From contig NC_082412.1 in NCBI RefSeq assembly GCF_004011695.2, positions 1,894,251-1,958,250 of the forward strand: a stretch of 64,000 nucleotides of DNA, in the 5' to 3' direction. Positions 1 through 10,932 of this stretch are shown piece by piece (positions within the stretch are counted from its first letter, which is position 1; the number at the start of each line of letters is the position of its first letter). This DNA comes from Ascochyta rabiei (Eukaryota > Ascomycota > Dothideomycetes > Pleosporales > Didymellaceae). Below the pieces are notes generated by a model. That model saw only the letters and a program-made list of their open reading frames with translations, made no database searches and had not been told where the DNA came from. The position numbers were made by a program, and so were the translations under genes.

Positions 1-3000
1 CTAAAGAAGAACAATTACGCGCACGCTACTAATACCTAGCAGACCTTAAAATAATAAGACAACCTAGGATACCTAGCTTCTTAAGTATAGTTATGCTGTA
101 ACTAACGCTAAAACTAAGGATGTTACTAAAATATACAATATACAAGACACTGTCTAAGACTTCTTAGATTTAGTAATAAAAATAGCGCTAACCTAGGTAA
201 CAATATTCTAGGACTATAGTAGACAAGAACAAAATGTAACTTATAAAGAAATAATAAAACGCTTCTAAGAGTATATAAGTAAGTACTACCCTAAGAGGAG
301 ACAGTAAAGGGGCGCCCCTACTGCAGGGAACAACTTAACTCTTACTGCTAGTAGTAAATCTACCCTAGACAATAACAGAGACGCCTCTTATGTTGTTAAA
401 AACGTATTATCTACTCCTACTACACAGGGGAGTTAGGAAAGACCTTATTAAAAACAGAATATTAGTTAAATAACTATATCTAAGCAGTCACTAAGAGGGG
501 ATACAGCAGTATCTAGAGGAGCAAAATGCCCTGCTTATAGACAACGCTATAGACTAGAAGATTACTACTACGTCTATAAAGATAAAGTACTAGAATAGTT
601 TACCCTATATAATAGAAATGCTAAGATAGTACAATTTAGGATAGAACAAAATGCTAACCTTTAAGATTAGGTTAGATCTGCAAAACAAGCTTGCACTAAG
701 ACACTAGCTATTAAGACATCCTAAATACTAGAGGCACCTCTAGGATAACTATAGGGATAGAAGATATTAATAACTAATATAAGTCTAGTTAAAGAATTAT
801 ATAATATAGAGCTACTAAGCTACCCTCTTAGGAACTTCTTTATCCTTAAATTAGGATTAATAATCTATATTATAAATAACAAGGACTAGATATAAGACCT
901 TACTCTACCTGTATTGAACAACTACCTATAGGCAGGAAACTCCTAGGTATAAATACAGGGATATAGCACTCTCTACCTCTATCTATTAAACACAAGCCAA
1001 CTAACTACTCTTAAACTACACAACGTAGCATAGTGCCTAGACATACTTTACAACCTTATCTCTTTCTAACAACTATGTTAATAGGGTATCTAGTAGGACA
1101 TAAAAGGAGATCTAACTTAGCTTAGACAAGTAGACAACACAGCTATTATATCCTTAGATAAACAATATAGATAATAGGTACTTAGGGAACAGCTATAGAC
1201 AGCGTTTGTAATATAATTAACACAAAGCTAAACGCCTAAGACTGCTACTACTCTGCTATAGCATAAGTAAATAGGGTACTCTAGAGCTGCTACAATTAAA
1301 CACCTTATCTAACAATCTTAGAGGGCAAGAGTTAGAGGTATTACTACAGTCTAAGATAATGCTTACAGACAGGCTAAGACTAAAAGGTAAATTAGTTAAA
1401 TACTATAAATAAGCAATAAAGGACTAGAAGAATATATAGTAATTAACTTCTACCTATATACAGAAGGAAGCTTTACTAAGGAAAAGAGCTAATTACTTGC
1501 TGTTAACAGGCAATCTAGCTTCCTCTAGGACTTCTATTTTAAAGATAATTAACTTAGAAAGACAATCATCTACTTCCTAGACAATCTTACATAATTCCTG
1601 TTAAAACAATACAAGATATAGGTTAAGGTAATTAAGTATAATAGTAAAATTACTATAATGAAACTAGAAGTATCGTAATAGTGCGCTGCATAATTAATTA
1701 GGCTTAAGCCTTCTATACCAGACACCTAAGTATAGAACAGAGGTGCTAAACGCTTGGGGGTGTAATAAATGATAAGGTATACACTATAAGATTAGACGTA
1801 AACCTACTATAGAAAATATAGCTAGAGATTATAAGGGCAGCAGTATACCTACACAACTAAACACTAAGGTTATTAAATAACTAGAAAACACCCTATAATG
1901 TGTTCTTTACCTATACAGCTTAACTAGCTAGCTTAAACATATAAAGTAGGAAACTAAACTAGGTATATCTAAAAGTATATAGATGTAAAGCCTTTACTCT
2001 TATAAGTAACACCCTTTAATAAAAATTATAACTCTAGTAAAAAGACCTAAGAGTATAGGTAGGATACCTAGTAGGATACTAATTCTTAAATATATATTAG
2101 ATATAGATTCTAACTTTAGCAAAAGTTATTAATATAAGAGATGTAATCTTTAATAAGGATACTGTCTTTAGTAGCTAGACTTAGAACCTAATAGACAACC
2201 TTATACACAGCACCCTTAAAGAGATAGCAATATAGATAAGAAGTATAGAGCTTCTACCTCTACTCTAAAATTAGGCTAAAATCTAGTTATTCTATAAGGA
2301 CAATACTATTACACACTTCAATACTATAGAAGATTAACTAGGATATAATAATAGACAGAAAGCTAGATGTATATATCTAACTCCTCCTCTAACTCTACTA
2401 CTAGTTGCGTTGTTAATAAACATGTTGTTCTTATCCTAGTTAGCAAGAGGTAACAGCTAATTAGGAGTTAGCAGGTGGCACTAGTTAACTGCTAATTAGT
2501 TAGAATTAACGCTAGCGTAATCTTAAGGAACTTTACAAACTATCCTGTAGAAAGCTGTATTTATAGCTAGCACATAAGGCAGGTACATAGGCACATACTA
2601 GGGAAACAATATTAATAAGGCTAGGTTAAAACAAATGCTAATAAAGGGGCTTAAGCCTTATTAAAGCTAACTCCTACTAGAGCCAACGGCACAATTAAAC
2701 CTAGAGGACTACCTGCTTCACAAATAGTTTAAAGAAGCTAAGCAAGAACACCTTAGCAGCTATTAGAACACAAAGTTATAGTCTAAAGTACCCCTAATAA
2801 AGACTAAGGCAGCAGGACACTAGATACTTAATTATATGTAGGTATACACGTATAAGCTTAATAAGAACCACTACCTACTTAAATATAAGGCGCAACTAGT
2901 AGTCTAAGGTAACTAGCAATAAAATATTACTTCTAAAGATACCTACGCAGCAACACTAGCTAGTAGGTCCTTTAGAATACTTATAGCAATTTTAGCAGCA

Positions 3001-4300
3001 CATAACCTAAAAGCTAAGTAGTTTAATGTTATAAATGCTTTTATTTATGTATTAATTAATAGAGAATCCTATATAAAAATTCTATATAGGTATTAGGAAC
3101 TAGGCATAGTTCTACAGCTACATAAGGCACTATATAGACTAAGAATCTCTCTACTTCTCAAGCAGAAGGAATTTACATCTACTCTAACAAGCTATAGATT
3201 TGCAGTTGTTCCCTATAAACCCTACTGCTTACTTAAGAATAGAGTTACTATCTTCTTCTATATAGACAATATTATTATAGCTTATTACCTAACTAGAAAA
3301 TATAAGGCAGATAAGGCCCTTAGCTATATTACTAACAAATACTCTGTTACAGGAGGAAATAATCTGCAATAGTTCCTAGTAGTAGAGATAACCTAAGATT
3401 AAGACAACCTAAGAATCCTCCTCTTACAGGCGTTATATATTAACAAAATTAGCTCTCTAGCAGATAAGACAGACATACAACATAACACACTAATATTAAG
3501 CATTAAGCTTTTACTAAATAAAGGGGAAGCTGTAGCATTAGAAATTAACAAATACTAGAAAAAGATTAGATCTCTCCTCTTTGCTACAGTTACTACTAGG
3601 CCTAACATTGCCTTTGCTACATCTAGGCTGGCACAGTTTCTAACTAACCCTAGACAGCAGCACTATGACGCAGCAGATTAAGTGCTATTGTACCTACAAG
3701 GAACACAAGACCTATCCATTACCTTTAGAGGCAACAGGCACCTAGTAGTTACTAGTAATGTATTATTTGCTAATAATACTCTAAACAGGAAGAGCTTCTA
3801 AGGATATACTATTAAACTATACAAAGGACGTATTGCCTAGAGAGCTAATAAACAAGACACAGTTACTACATTAACAACTAAAGCAGAGCTACTTGCCCTA
3901 GCACAGGTAGCTAAGGAAACTATTCTTATCTTATAACTATTATTAGAACTTAGCATACACCTCTTATAATTAATAATTACTATTTAATATAATAATACCT
4001 AGACTATCTAATTAATTAATAAGGAAGTCTTAAAACTCTAAACTAAACTATAATATGTAGACATTTACAACTACTAGCTATAACAAGAGGTAAAAAAGGC
4101 ACTATAACAGTAACCTATATCCTATCTACTAAGATATCAGCTAACAGACTTATAAAGGCTCTGCCTGCAAGCAAGTAGTTAACCTCTCTAAGGCAGCTAG
4201 GACTAGAGAAACATACTGAACGAAGAAAGCTAGCTAACACCTAGATAGAATTACTTAACTAAAAGCTTACTAACCTTAAGGTATAATAAGAGCTAACTGT
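1..4300 (+). pseudogene. Copia B Gag-Pol polyprotein remnant (RIP-degraded)
   Basis: Normally a single polyprotein: Gag, protease, integrase, reverse transcriptase, RNase H. A Gag zinc knuckle reads C-x2-Y-x4-Y-x4-Y near 527-575; the Cys and His positions became Tyr, as expected from TG->TA and CA->TA changes. An integrase C-terminal segment near 1740-1910 keeps 'RAAVYLHN'. RT near 2790-3340 shows 'KAQLVV' and the active-site block FFYIDNIII, where Asp became Asn in the usual YVDD. RNase H near 3550-3960 is the best-kept part, with TTKAELLALAQVAKE at its end. Dozens of TAG/TAA stops make it non-functional. The mirror copy is at 42340-47190 on the minus strand. Confidence 0.9.
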
Positions 4301-4336
4301 GTCTAGCTTTAATAGGGCCTTAAAGCTAAGGGTTTG

Positions 4337-4498
4337 TGTCAGATAACTAACCTTGCTAAACCAAGTTAGGGAGTTAGGGTTAACCTTAGTTAACTTAGGG
4401 GCTAGCGGCACACACACATAAAATTAGCCATTAAGACAGATAATTATTAACTAATCACCTTTATTATCATCTTTGCACATTAAGCATATTATCTAACA
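4337..4498 (+). repeat. 3' LTR of copia B (arm 1)
   Basis: 162 bp, beginning TGTCAGATAACTAACC and ending ...ATCTAACA. It is the mirror of 42176-42337 and similar to the other LTR at 47198-47359. Both termini are TG...CA, as for LTR retrotransposons. Confidence 0.93.
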
Positions 4499-7200
4499 CT
4501 AATTTATACTTTTAGTCTGTCTATCTATCTGCAGATAATAGGCTGTTAAAATTTTCTTCTTATTACTAAAAGCTACTAAGAGCGTAGTCTAGTGATTTTA
4601 CGTAAAGAGCTTGTCTTAATTACTAATAACTAATTTTAGTATGCTATAATACCTTATATGTTAATCTAGGAACACTTATATAAGCTGCTCTGCAGTATAA
4701 CTATATTAAAAAGGTATTATTTTAGCATACTTAGTAGATCTATTAACTATAATAAAGATTAAGTTGTAGTTATATCTAGTTACAGGGTCTCTTAAGATAG
4801 GCAGATGTGTAACAAAATCTATTTTAATGTTCGTCTATAGTGCTGTAGGCAGCTCTATTACCTACATTTCTCTGTAATTTGCGTGTGTACTATGCTTATT
4901 TTGCTAATAGTTAACACAGTTCTTAATCTATTTAGTAACCCTATCCTTTATATTACTTGATTTATAGTAGTACTTAATAAGTTCTATTTTATGTGTAATT
5001 CTAGGGTGTCTATATAGCAGGTTATTGTACAAATTAGCTAAAATTCTGTCCTAAAGTTTCTCTAGTATATCTAATATAACGCGCTGTTTGTTTTTAATTT
5101 GCATTATATTGTTTAGTTGCTGTAATAGCCTAAGTAACCTATTGTTAGTAATTCCTAGTACTGCAAACTAGTTAATTGTTTTTTCTTCAGTAAGGTTATA
5201 TTGTTAGCTAAGTAAATTAGCTCTACTATTATCTTTGCCTAGCATTTACAATATCTTAAATTTATATTACCTAAGTATCTTAGACTTATGTACTTGTTGT
5301 TAATTTAAGACCTTAGTAGTAGTAAAGTATACTAGGTTCTTATATTTAGTATACATAGTATGTTCTAAGCAGATTTCTACATATAATTACTAATAATCTA
5401 GAGCTAATATAATTATAAGTAATTCTTTGTTATGCATATTATAGCATTCTTTAGGTCCTAAGAACTTATATAAGTAGTAAGTAATAGAGTGCTATAGTCT
5501 ATTCTTTTCTTATATAATATATACACCTAATATAGAATCTTAGGTATTAGTCTCTATACGTATTAGTTTGCTACTTTAAAATATAATTTATATAGAAGGT
5601 GTAATACAGGCTTGCTTAAATGCCTTAAACATATTGTTCTATTCTTATCTCTACTTAAATATTGTATTCTTCTGCGTAAGCTTTGTTAGCAGGATTATAA
5701 TCTTAGAGTAGTCCTTAATAAAGTGTTAGTTAAAGTTAACAAATTCTAAGAATTCCTAGATCTGTTTAACCGTTTTTAACGTCTGTTAGGTCCTAACTAC
5801 TTCTACCTTTATTAGACCAATCTTAACTCTATATTATCCTACAATGTACCCTAGGAATTTAACTTCCTCCTTATACTATTTACACTTTTTAGGTTTAAGC
5901 TATAGGTCTGCCTACTTTAGGCATTCTAGCACTTCTGTAACATGTTTTTTATACTCCTCTAGTGTCCCTAAATAAACTAGAATATTGTCTAGGTACGCTA
6001 CTATAGTTCTGTTAAGGTATACTCTTAAGACGTTATTAATTAACCTCTAGCATGTTGCTTGTGCGTTTGTTAGACTAAACAGTTTAATAAGGTACTTATA
6101 GAGTCTATATTCTGTCCTAAATACTATTTTCTATTCTTCTTTTTTCTTTATATATATAAGGTTATATGTACCTTATAGGTCTAACGCTATAAAGTTCTAA
6201 GATCCTACTAGCTAGTCCTATAACTCTGTAATATTTGGAAGCAGATAGTATTTCTTAATAGTAATTTAATTAAGCTTCCTAAAGTTAATGTAAGGTTATA
6301 GTAGGCTATCCTTCTTAAGAACAAACATAATTAGGTACCCTGCAGGTAATTCTAATCTCCTAATAAATCCCCTCTTAAGATTCTCCTTAATATAACTATA
6401 AAGTACTTTAAGTTCCTTTTCTAATAACTAATATAACAGCCTAAAAGTTAGTATCTTTCCTTTCTAGAGCTTAATCTTATAATCTTAGGGTTTATGCTTA
6501 GGCAGGGCTTTTACTATAAGCTGTTCTCTAAATATCTCTGCGTACTGTTAGTAAACGTTAGGGATAGTAGGAGGTGCACTTCTCTCCTCCTTAACTCTTA
6601 ATTTGTTATCTATAGGGCGTTTAGCATCTACAGAGTTAACTGCTCTAACCTAGCACGTCTTATATATTAAAGAGATATTATTAATCTCCTTCTTATCTAT
6701 AAGCTGCTGTGTGCGCTGTATAGGCGTAGATATATTAGTGCTATATTTACATCCTTCTAATAAAAGTCTTTCTTATACCTAGTCTATCTTAAGGTTGTGC
6801 TTTTATAACTAGGGAAGTCCTATTATAATATTGTGCGTAGCCTTTATAAAGATGTCTAGGTTTATTTCCTTATAGTGCCCCTGTATGTATAGGAGTGCTG
6901 CTATAACTTTGTTTATAATTAGCAGTTTATCTAGCATTAATTCTCTATTAGCTATTTAGAGTAAGTAAGTATTCTTCTTATAATATAATCTAAGTCTAGC
7001 TTACTATATTACTGTTCTAGATATATATCTCACTTATGCTCCTAAGTCTATAAGTACTGTTAAGGCTACCCTATTTAGTTTGATAGGTAGCTTAATAAAG
7101 TAATTGTTCCTAATACTATTAATAGATTAATCCCTAGGGCTTGTAGGCGCTAGCCTACAAAAGTCCCCTTGTTACTAAACCCTTTAAACTCCTTAGTACT
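4499..7200 (-). pseudogene. G2 protease-RT-RNase H-integrase remnant (arm 1)
   Basis: Read on the minus strand, the order is protease near 7100-7030 (block VLIDLGA, from the usual DSGA), RT near 6300-5840 (YLDNILVY, from YLDD), RNase H near 5630-5220, then the integrase zinc-binding region and the start of the catalytic core (KIDFVTHLP, then TAYYLQIDRQT) at the copia B junction. Stops are almost all TAG/TAA at expected Trp or Gln positions. It is the mirror of 39480-42175; the arms look identical here. Confidence 0.88.
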
Positions 7201-7272
7201 GCAATGCTTCTTATAATCTATATTAAGGTAGTTCTGCTAGTATGCGTTGTAGCAACCTCTGTTAACTACTAG

Positions 7273-7492
7273 TGTGCTAGTGTACAGAGTAACTACCTTA
7301 GTAATGCTAGTAAACAGGGGGGATAACCTTAGTAATGCCTTAGATGCTAGGTATAAGAGGGGCATCCATCCATCTGATAGACAGACACTTTACCTTACCA
7401 CCTACCTCTCAATCTATCTCTCTACATCTATCTTCTCTTTTGTCTCTCTCTCTCTCTGCCTACTAACGGGTGCTTCCTACTCCTGTTTAAAA
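7273..7492 (+). repeat. 5' LTR of TRIM-like element (arm 1)
   Basis: 220 bp, with a (CT)n run near 7443-7457. It aligns to 8008-8227 with substitutions and a small indel region. A 74-codon open stretch lies within it, but it is LTR sequence and not a gene. Confidence 0.85.
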
Positions 7493-8007
7493 TGGTGACC
7501 TAACCAGGCGGCACGGTATAGCAGGCAACATCGAAATTCTACCACTCTAAAGGCTGGGGTATGGTCTAGGAATTATCCTCTTAATTCTGGACTAGGACGT
7601 TGTTATCTAAAAATCTGCCACTCTGAAGGCTGGGGCACGGCCTAGGAATTATCCTGTCAATTCTAGACTAGGACGTTATTATCAGACTTATCAGCACGCC
7701 TTTCAGCACCCCTTAGCACCTCCCCCAGCACATCTGGTAGATCTGGCAGCACTTAGATCCAGCACATCCGGCAGATCCAGCAGATCAGTCAGATCCTAAG
7801 GCATACCACATGCCAGCCAATCAGCACCTGCCAGGTGACACCAAGTAGCATCTAATTGGACAGGAGGAACTGCCTCTATCTATCGTCAGTAGACATCTGT
7901 AGGTCGCACCTTAGCACTGCCTCTCCCTATTGTTAAGTGGCTATCTATTAGTATTAGTAGCAGCTATTGTAGCATGATGGGACTATGCTGTTAAGGTAGG
8001 AGAGGTT

Positions 8008-8227
8008 TGTGCCAGTGCACAGAGTAACTACCTTAGTAATGCTGGTGAACAGGGGGATAGCCTCAGTAATGCTAGTGAACAGGATAGATAACCTTAGCAA
8101 TTCCTCAGATGCCAGGTATAAGAGGAGCACCTTACTACCTACCTTACTACCTACCTTACTATTAATCTATTACTCTCTTTCTTAATGTGCCTGCTAAACG
8201 AGATGCTTTGATACCTATACTGGAACA
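8008..8227 (+). repeat. 3' LTR of TRIM-like element (arm 1)
   Basis: 220 bp, beginning TGTGCCAGTGCACAG. It carries a duplicated ACCTTACTACCT motif not present in the same form in the 5' LTR. Confidence 0.84.
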
Positions 8228-8230
8228 CTA

Positions 8231-8663
8231 ACGTACTCTACAGTTAAGCGGATTACACAGTCGAGCGGATCACTTAAAACCCCACTAAAATTGTCCAAAA
8301 CTACAACGCTTTATTTCAACAACCACGCAATAAAATCTTTTTAAAATCTCAGAATAGTATTGTATAGCTACTAGTAAGTACATATCTAGGTTTCAGCTTT
8401 ATAGCTATAATAGTTATAGAAATAGCCTGCAAATTGTGCTAAACACCCCTGTAAAACAGTAATCGCTTAATAACTTCTGTGTTATAGATTCTAGCACTCT
8501 AAAACTTTTAAATACTATTATTTATATTAGTGCAGCCCTGTCCTGAATATTATAGAAGATTTTATTGCGTGGTTGTTAAGATAAAGGGTTGTGTTTTAGG
8601 CAATTTTGGTGGGGTTTTAAGTGATCTGCTTGACTGTGTAATCTGCTCAACTGTAGAGTACGT
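8231..8663. mobile_element. MITE with ~105-bp terminal inverted repeats, arm 1 copy
   Basis: A 433-bp non-autonomous DNA element flanked by TA (8229-8230 and 8664-8665). The ends are ACGTACTCTACAGT... and its inverted repeat ...ACTGTAGAGTACGT. The inverted repeats extend roughly 105 bp inward, to the AAGATTTTATTGCGTGG region. The terminal bases resemble those of the Fot1-like element in this window (ACGTACCCTACAGG), and both use a TA target, so mobilisation by a pogo/Fot1 transposase is inferred. It landed in the right-hand TSD of the TRIM-like element. Confidence 0.85.
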
Positions 8664-8665
8664 TA

Positions 8666-10401
8666 GCTGTATTTGTATTATAGCCTATAGGTTATCTGTG
8701 CCAGAAAAGTGTGCTTTCTAGCGTTTGTTAATAAGATAAATTTCACACAGGTTATTGTAACACTAGTACTATTAGTTGCAACAGAGGCCTTGTATTGCTA
8801 GAAACTATCCTATACTAAGCTGCATTTGTCTTTAGTATATGCTGTTAGATGTCTACATAAGGTTTTAATATTTTAGGTTTTAATAGTCTAGGATGTACTG
8901 TAGTTGTAGGCTAATTACTAATAGTGCTTCTTTCTGCTTCTACATACGTTCTAGGCTAAGCTATATTTCTTACTTACACTAAAGCTAGTCTTTAGCTTCT
9001 TCTTAGTTATTAGCAAACTATTTACTATTATTAATTTCTTTTCTAAACTAGTAATTAAGCTGTTAGATTTCTAGTGTTATTTCTGTAATTTTAGGTACTT
9101 CTATAGGACTAACAAGTTCTTAACATATTTAGCAGTAAGCTTCTTTATTATTACATTTTTAGTGTTATTAAGCTATATATTCTAATTTGCGTGTTAGTAG
9201 GGCACTAATCTAGATGCGCTCTTGTTCTAAGGTGTCTAGCAGGTTGTCTATCTCTTGCTGGTTGTTGTTAGAGTAGTACTCTGTTTCTTCGCCTGTCTAG
9301 GCGTCCTAGTAGGGTGTTGCTACACAAATTAGAGGTACAATACAGTTGTTATTGTCCTTAGGACTAGACTCTAGGTCTTCTAGCAGTTGTCTAATGTTAT
9401 TAGTAAGAACTTTCTATTTACTAGCATTTATATTATTATAATTACAGGTAAGTATACTTAACTAGCAGTAAACCTTTTTATTTAGCAGTCCCTAGCAAAG
9501 TAGCCTAGTTTACTACAGTTATAGCAGTCCTTATTACCTCTGTGTTAGTTACCCCCTTAGGCTTCTTGTTCTATTGCTTGAGTAGTTCCTTGTTAAGGTT
9601 TAAGAGGTCTATTGCTTCAGGTCTATAGTATCTACTCTAAGTTAATAACTAGTATTTAGCTAATTACAGCCTCCTTATTGTCCTTAGTTTAGGTTATTGC
9701 GCTACTAGTTCCTTAGTAGCAGTTAGTTTATAGCAATAATAGTAGTGCATGCTCTAGGGTTATCTTAAAGTTCCTATTAAATTTTGTAGAGTTATACATT
9801 AATAATAATAGTAGTATTAATAAGCTTTTTATTTCTGTGCTTACGCTAGTGCGGATAAGTTCTTCTTTAACCTTAGGCTTTAATCGTTGTTAGAACATAG
9901 TAATTAGAGCAGTATTATCCTAGTTAGTGTAAGCAGTAAGCAACTGAAATTCTGCAGCGTAGTTAGCAGCTAACTTATTCTGCTTAATCTTCTAAATGTT
10001 GTGTTACGCAATATATAGTTTTTTAGAGATTCTAAAGATTAGCTTAATCTTTTCTTTAAATAGGTTAAAGTCTTTTATCTACTTATCTACGTTATCTAGG
10101 GCCTTACTAGCTTAGTACTGCTGTACAAAGGGCTTAATCTAGGTAAACACTTTACTACACATATAGCTAGCTGTAAGGACTACTTATTTAGCCTTAGGAA
10201 CCTTCTTACCTTAGAAGGTAAAGAAGAGGTCCTACTACATAAGCTAGTTGTTAAGCTTACTACAATCTCTGTAGTAAAGGTTAGGCTTATTAACATTTAT
10301 AGTGCTAGTAGTAACAGTTATTTCTATATTAATATTGCTAGATGTAGAGTTACTAGGGGTAGCATAGGATCTAATAGTACTTATCTTAGGGATGTTTAAA
10401 A
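8666..10401 (-). pseudogene. G2 Gag remnant (arm 1)
   Basis: Mirror of 36272-38007. Reading the minus strand from 10401 there is a nucleocapsid precursor with a YAAEFQLLTAYTNW-like Gag block. A CCHC knuckle C-x2-C-x4-Y-x4-C (His lost to Tyr) follows near 9490-9540, then an acidic Asn/Gln-rich tail. The Gag is separated from protease by the MITE and TRIM-like insertions. Stops are RIP-type. Confidence 0.82.
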
Positions 10402-10932
10402 TGTTAAAGTTGTACTTTAGTTAAAGACTGTAAGCACTAATTCTATTAGTTCTTAGGGATAAGTACTAGTAGATTAGTTAGGGTTATTAACTAAGCAAAG
10501 CTTATAAAGATAGGGTGTACTAAATAGTACAGAGTAGACTGTCTATTTTAAGCGCAGGTTAAGATTCTAAAGACAAACTTAATTAATAAGGTTAAACACA
10601 AACTCTAAGGGTTGTGTTCCTACTAACTTATATACTTTAATAATTGTAGTAGTAATATAGACTAATTAGTGTTGTGCATCCTCTAATTGCACTAAGCACT
10701 AATCACACTAATTACTGATCGTACTGATTACTAATCACACTAATTACTAATTACACTAATTACTGATCGTACTAATCACGCCAAGCCCTAATCAGGTCAC
10801 GTTTCCTATTGGTTGTTGGCTAAGTGCTGACATGTAATTGTTGCTTAATTATTGTTCTTTCTGTTGTCATAATCACTGTGCCGCAGCCTCTGTAATTGGA
10901 CGAATCCTTCCTGTGTTCTGTAGATCGTAACA
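10402..10932 (-). repeat. 5' LTR of G2 (arm 1)
   Basis: 531 bp, mirror of 35741-36271. It contains a run of ATTAGTGTAATTAGTAATTAG-like near-tandem units (around 10680-10790 in this arm) followed by a better-preserved, GC-richer stretch. Confidence 0.92.

Larger units (their letters stand above)
1..4498 (+). mobile_element. Ty1/copia retrotransposon (copia B), arm 1 copy, 5' end outside window
   Basis: The 3' part of a copia element on the + strand. Its 3' LTR (4337-4498, 162 bp, TGTC...AACA) matches the LTR pair of the complete arm 2 copy (42176-47359). About 686 bp, including the 5' LTR, lie left of the window. It sits inside the integrase region of gypsy G2. The host side is 4499 onward, and the TSD ATTAG is verified in arm 2. 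The family is identified by its IN-RT-RNase H order. Confidence 0.93.
7273..8227 (+). mobile_element. TRIM-like non-coding LTR element, arm 1 copy
   Basis: A 955-bp element with two direct 220-bp LTRs (7273-7492 and 8008-8227) that begin TGTG. A primer-binding-like site TGGTGACCTAACC starts at 7493, directly after the 5' LTR. A purine-rich tract GGTAGGAGAGG precedes the 3' LTR. The TSD is ACTAG: 7268-7272 on the left and ACTA + G on the right, split by the MITE at 8231. The 515-bp interior has no coding capacity. It holds two tandem copies of a ~77-bp unit (from about 7542 and 7619) and a run of CAGCAC/CAGATC-like motifs. It is far richer in GC and CpA than its surroundings, so it has largely escaped RIP. 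Confidence 0.85.
4499..10932 (-). mobile_element. Ty3/gypsy chromovirus G2, arm 1 copy (partial, - strand)
   Basis: Mirror of 35741-42175. It runs from the 5' LTR (10402-10932) through Gag, protease, RT and RNase H to the part of the integrase where copia B inserted. The rest lies beyond copia B, left of the window. The TSD base run ATAGC (10933-10937, reverse of GCTAT) follows the LTR where G2 entered G1a. It contains the TRIM-like element (7273-8227) and the MITE (8231-8663). Confidence 0.93.

Noticed and set aside
7274..7498. 74-codon open frames at 7274-7498 and 39176-39400
   Set aside because: They lie within the LTR of the TRIM-like element, are identical only because of the palindrome, and contain a (CT)n-coded Ser/Leu run. 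Not a gene.
8530..8721. 63-codon open frame
   Set aside because: It runs across a terminal inverted repeat of the MITE into G2 Gag in the wrong direction. It is chance.
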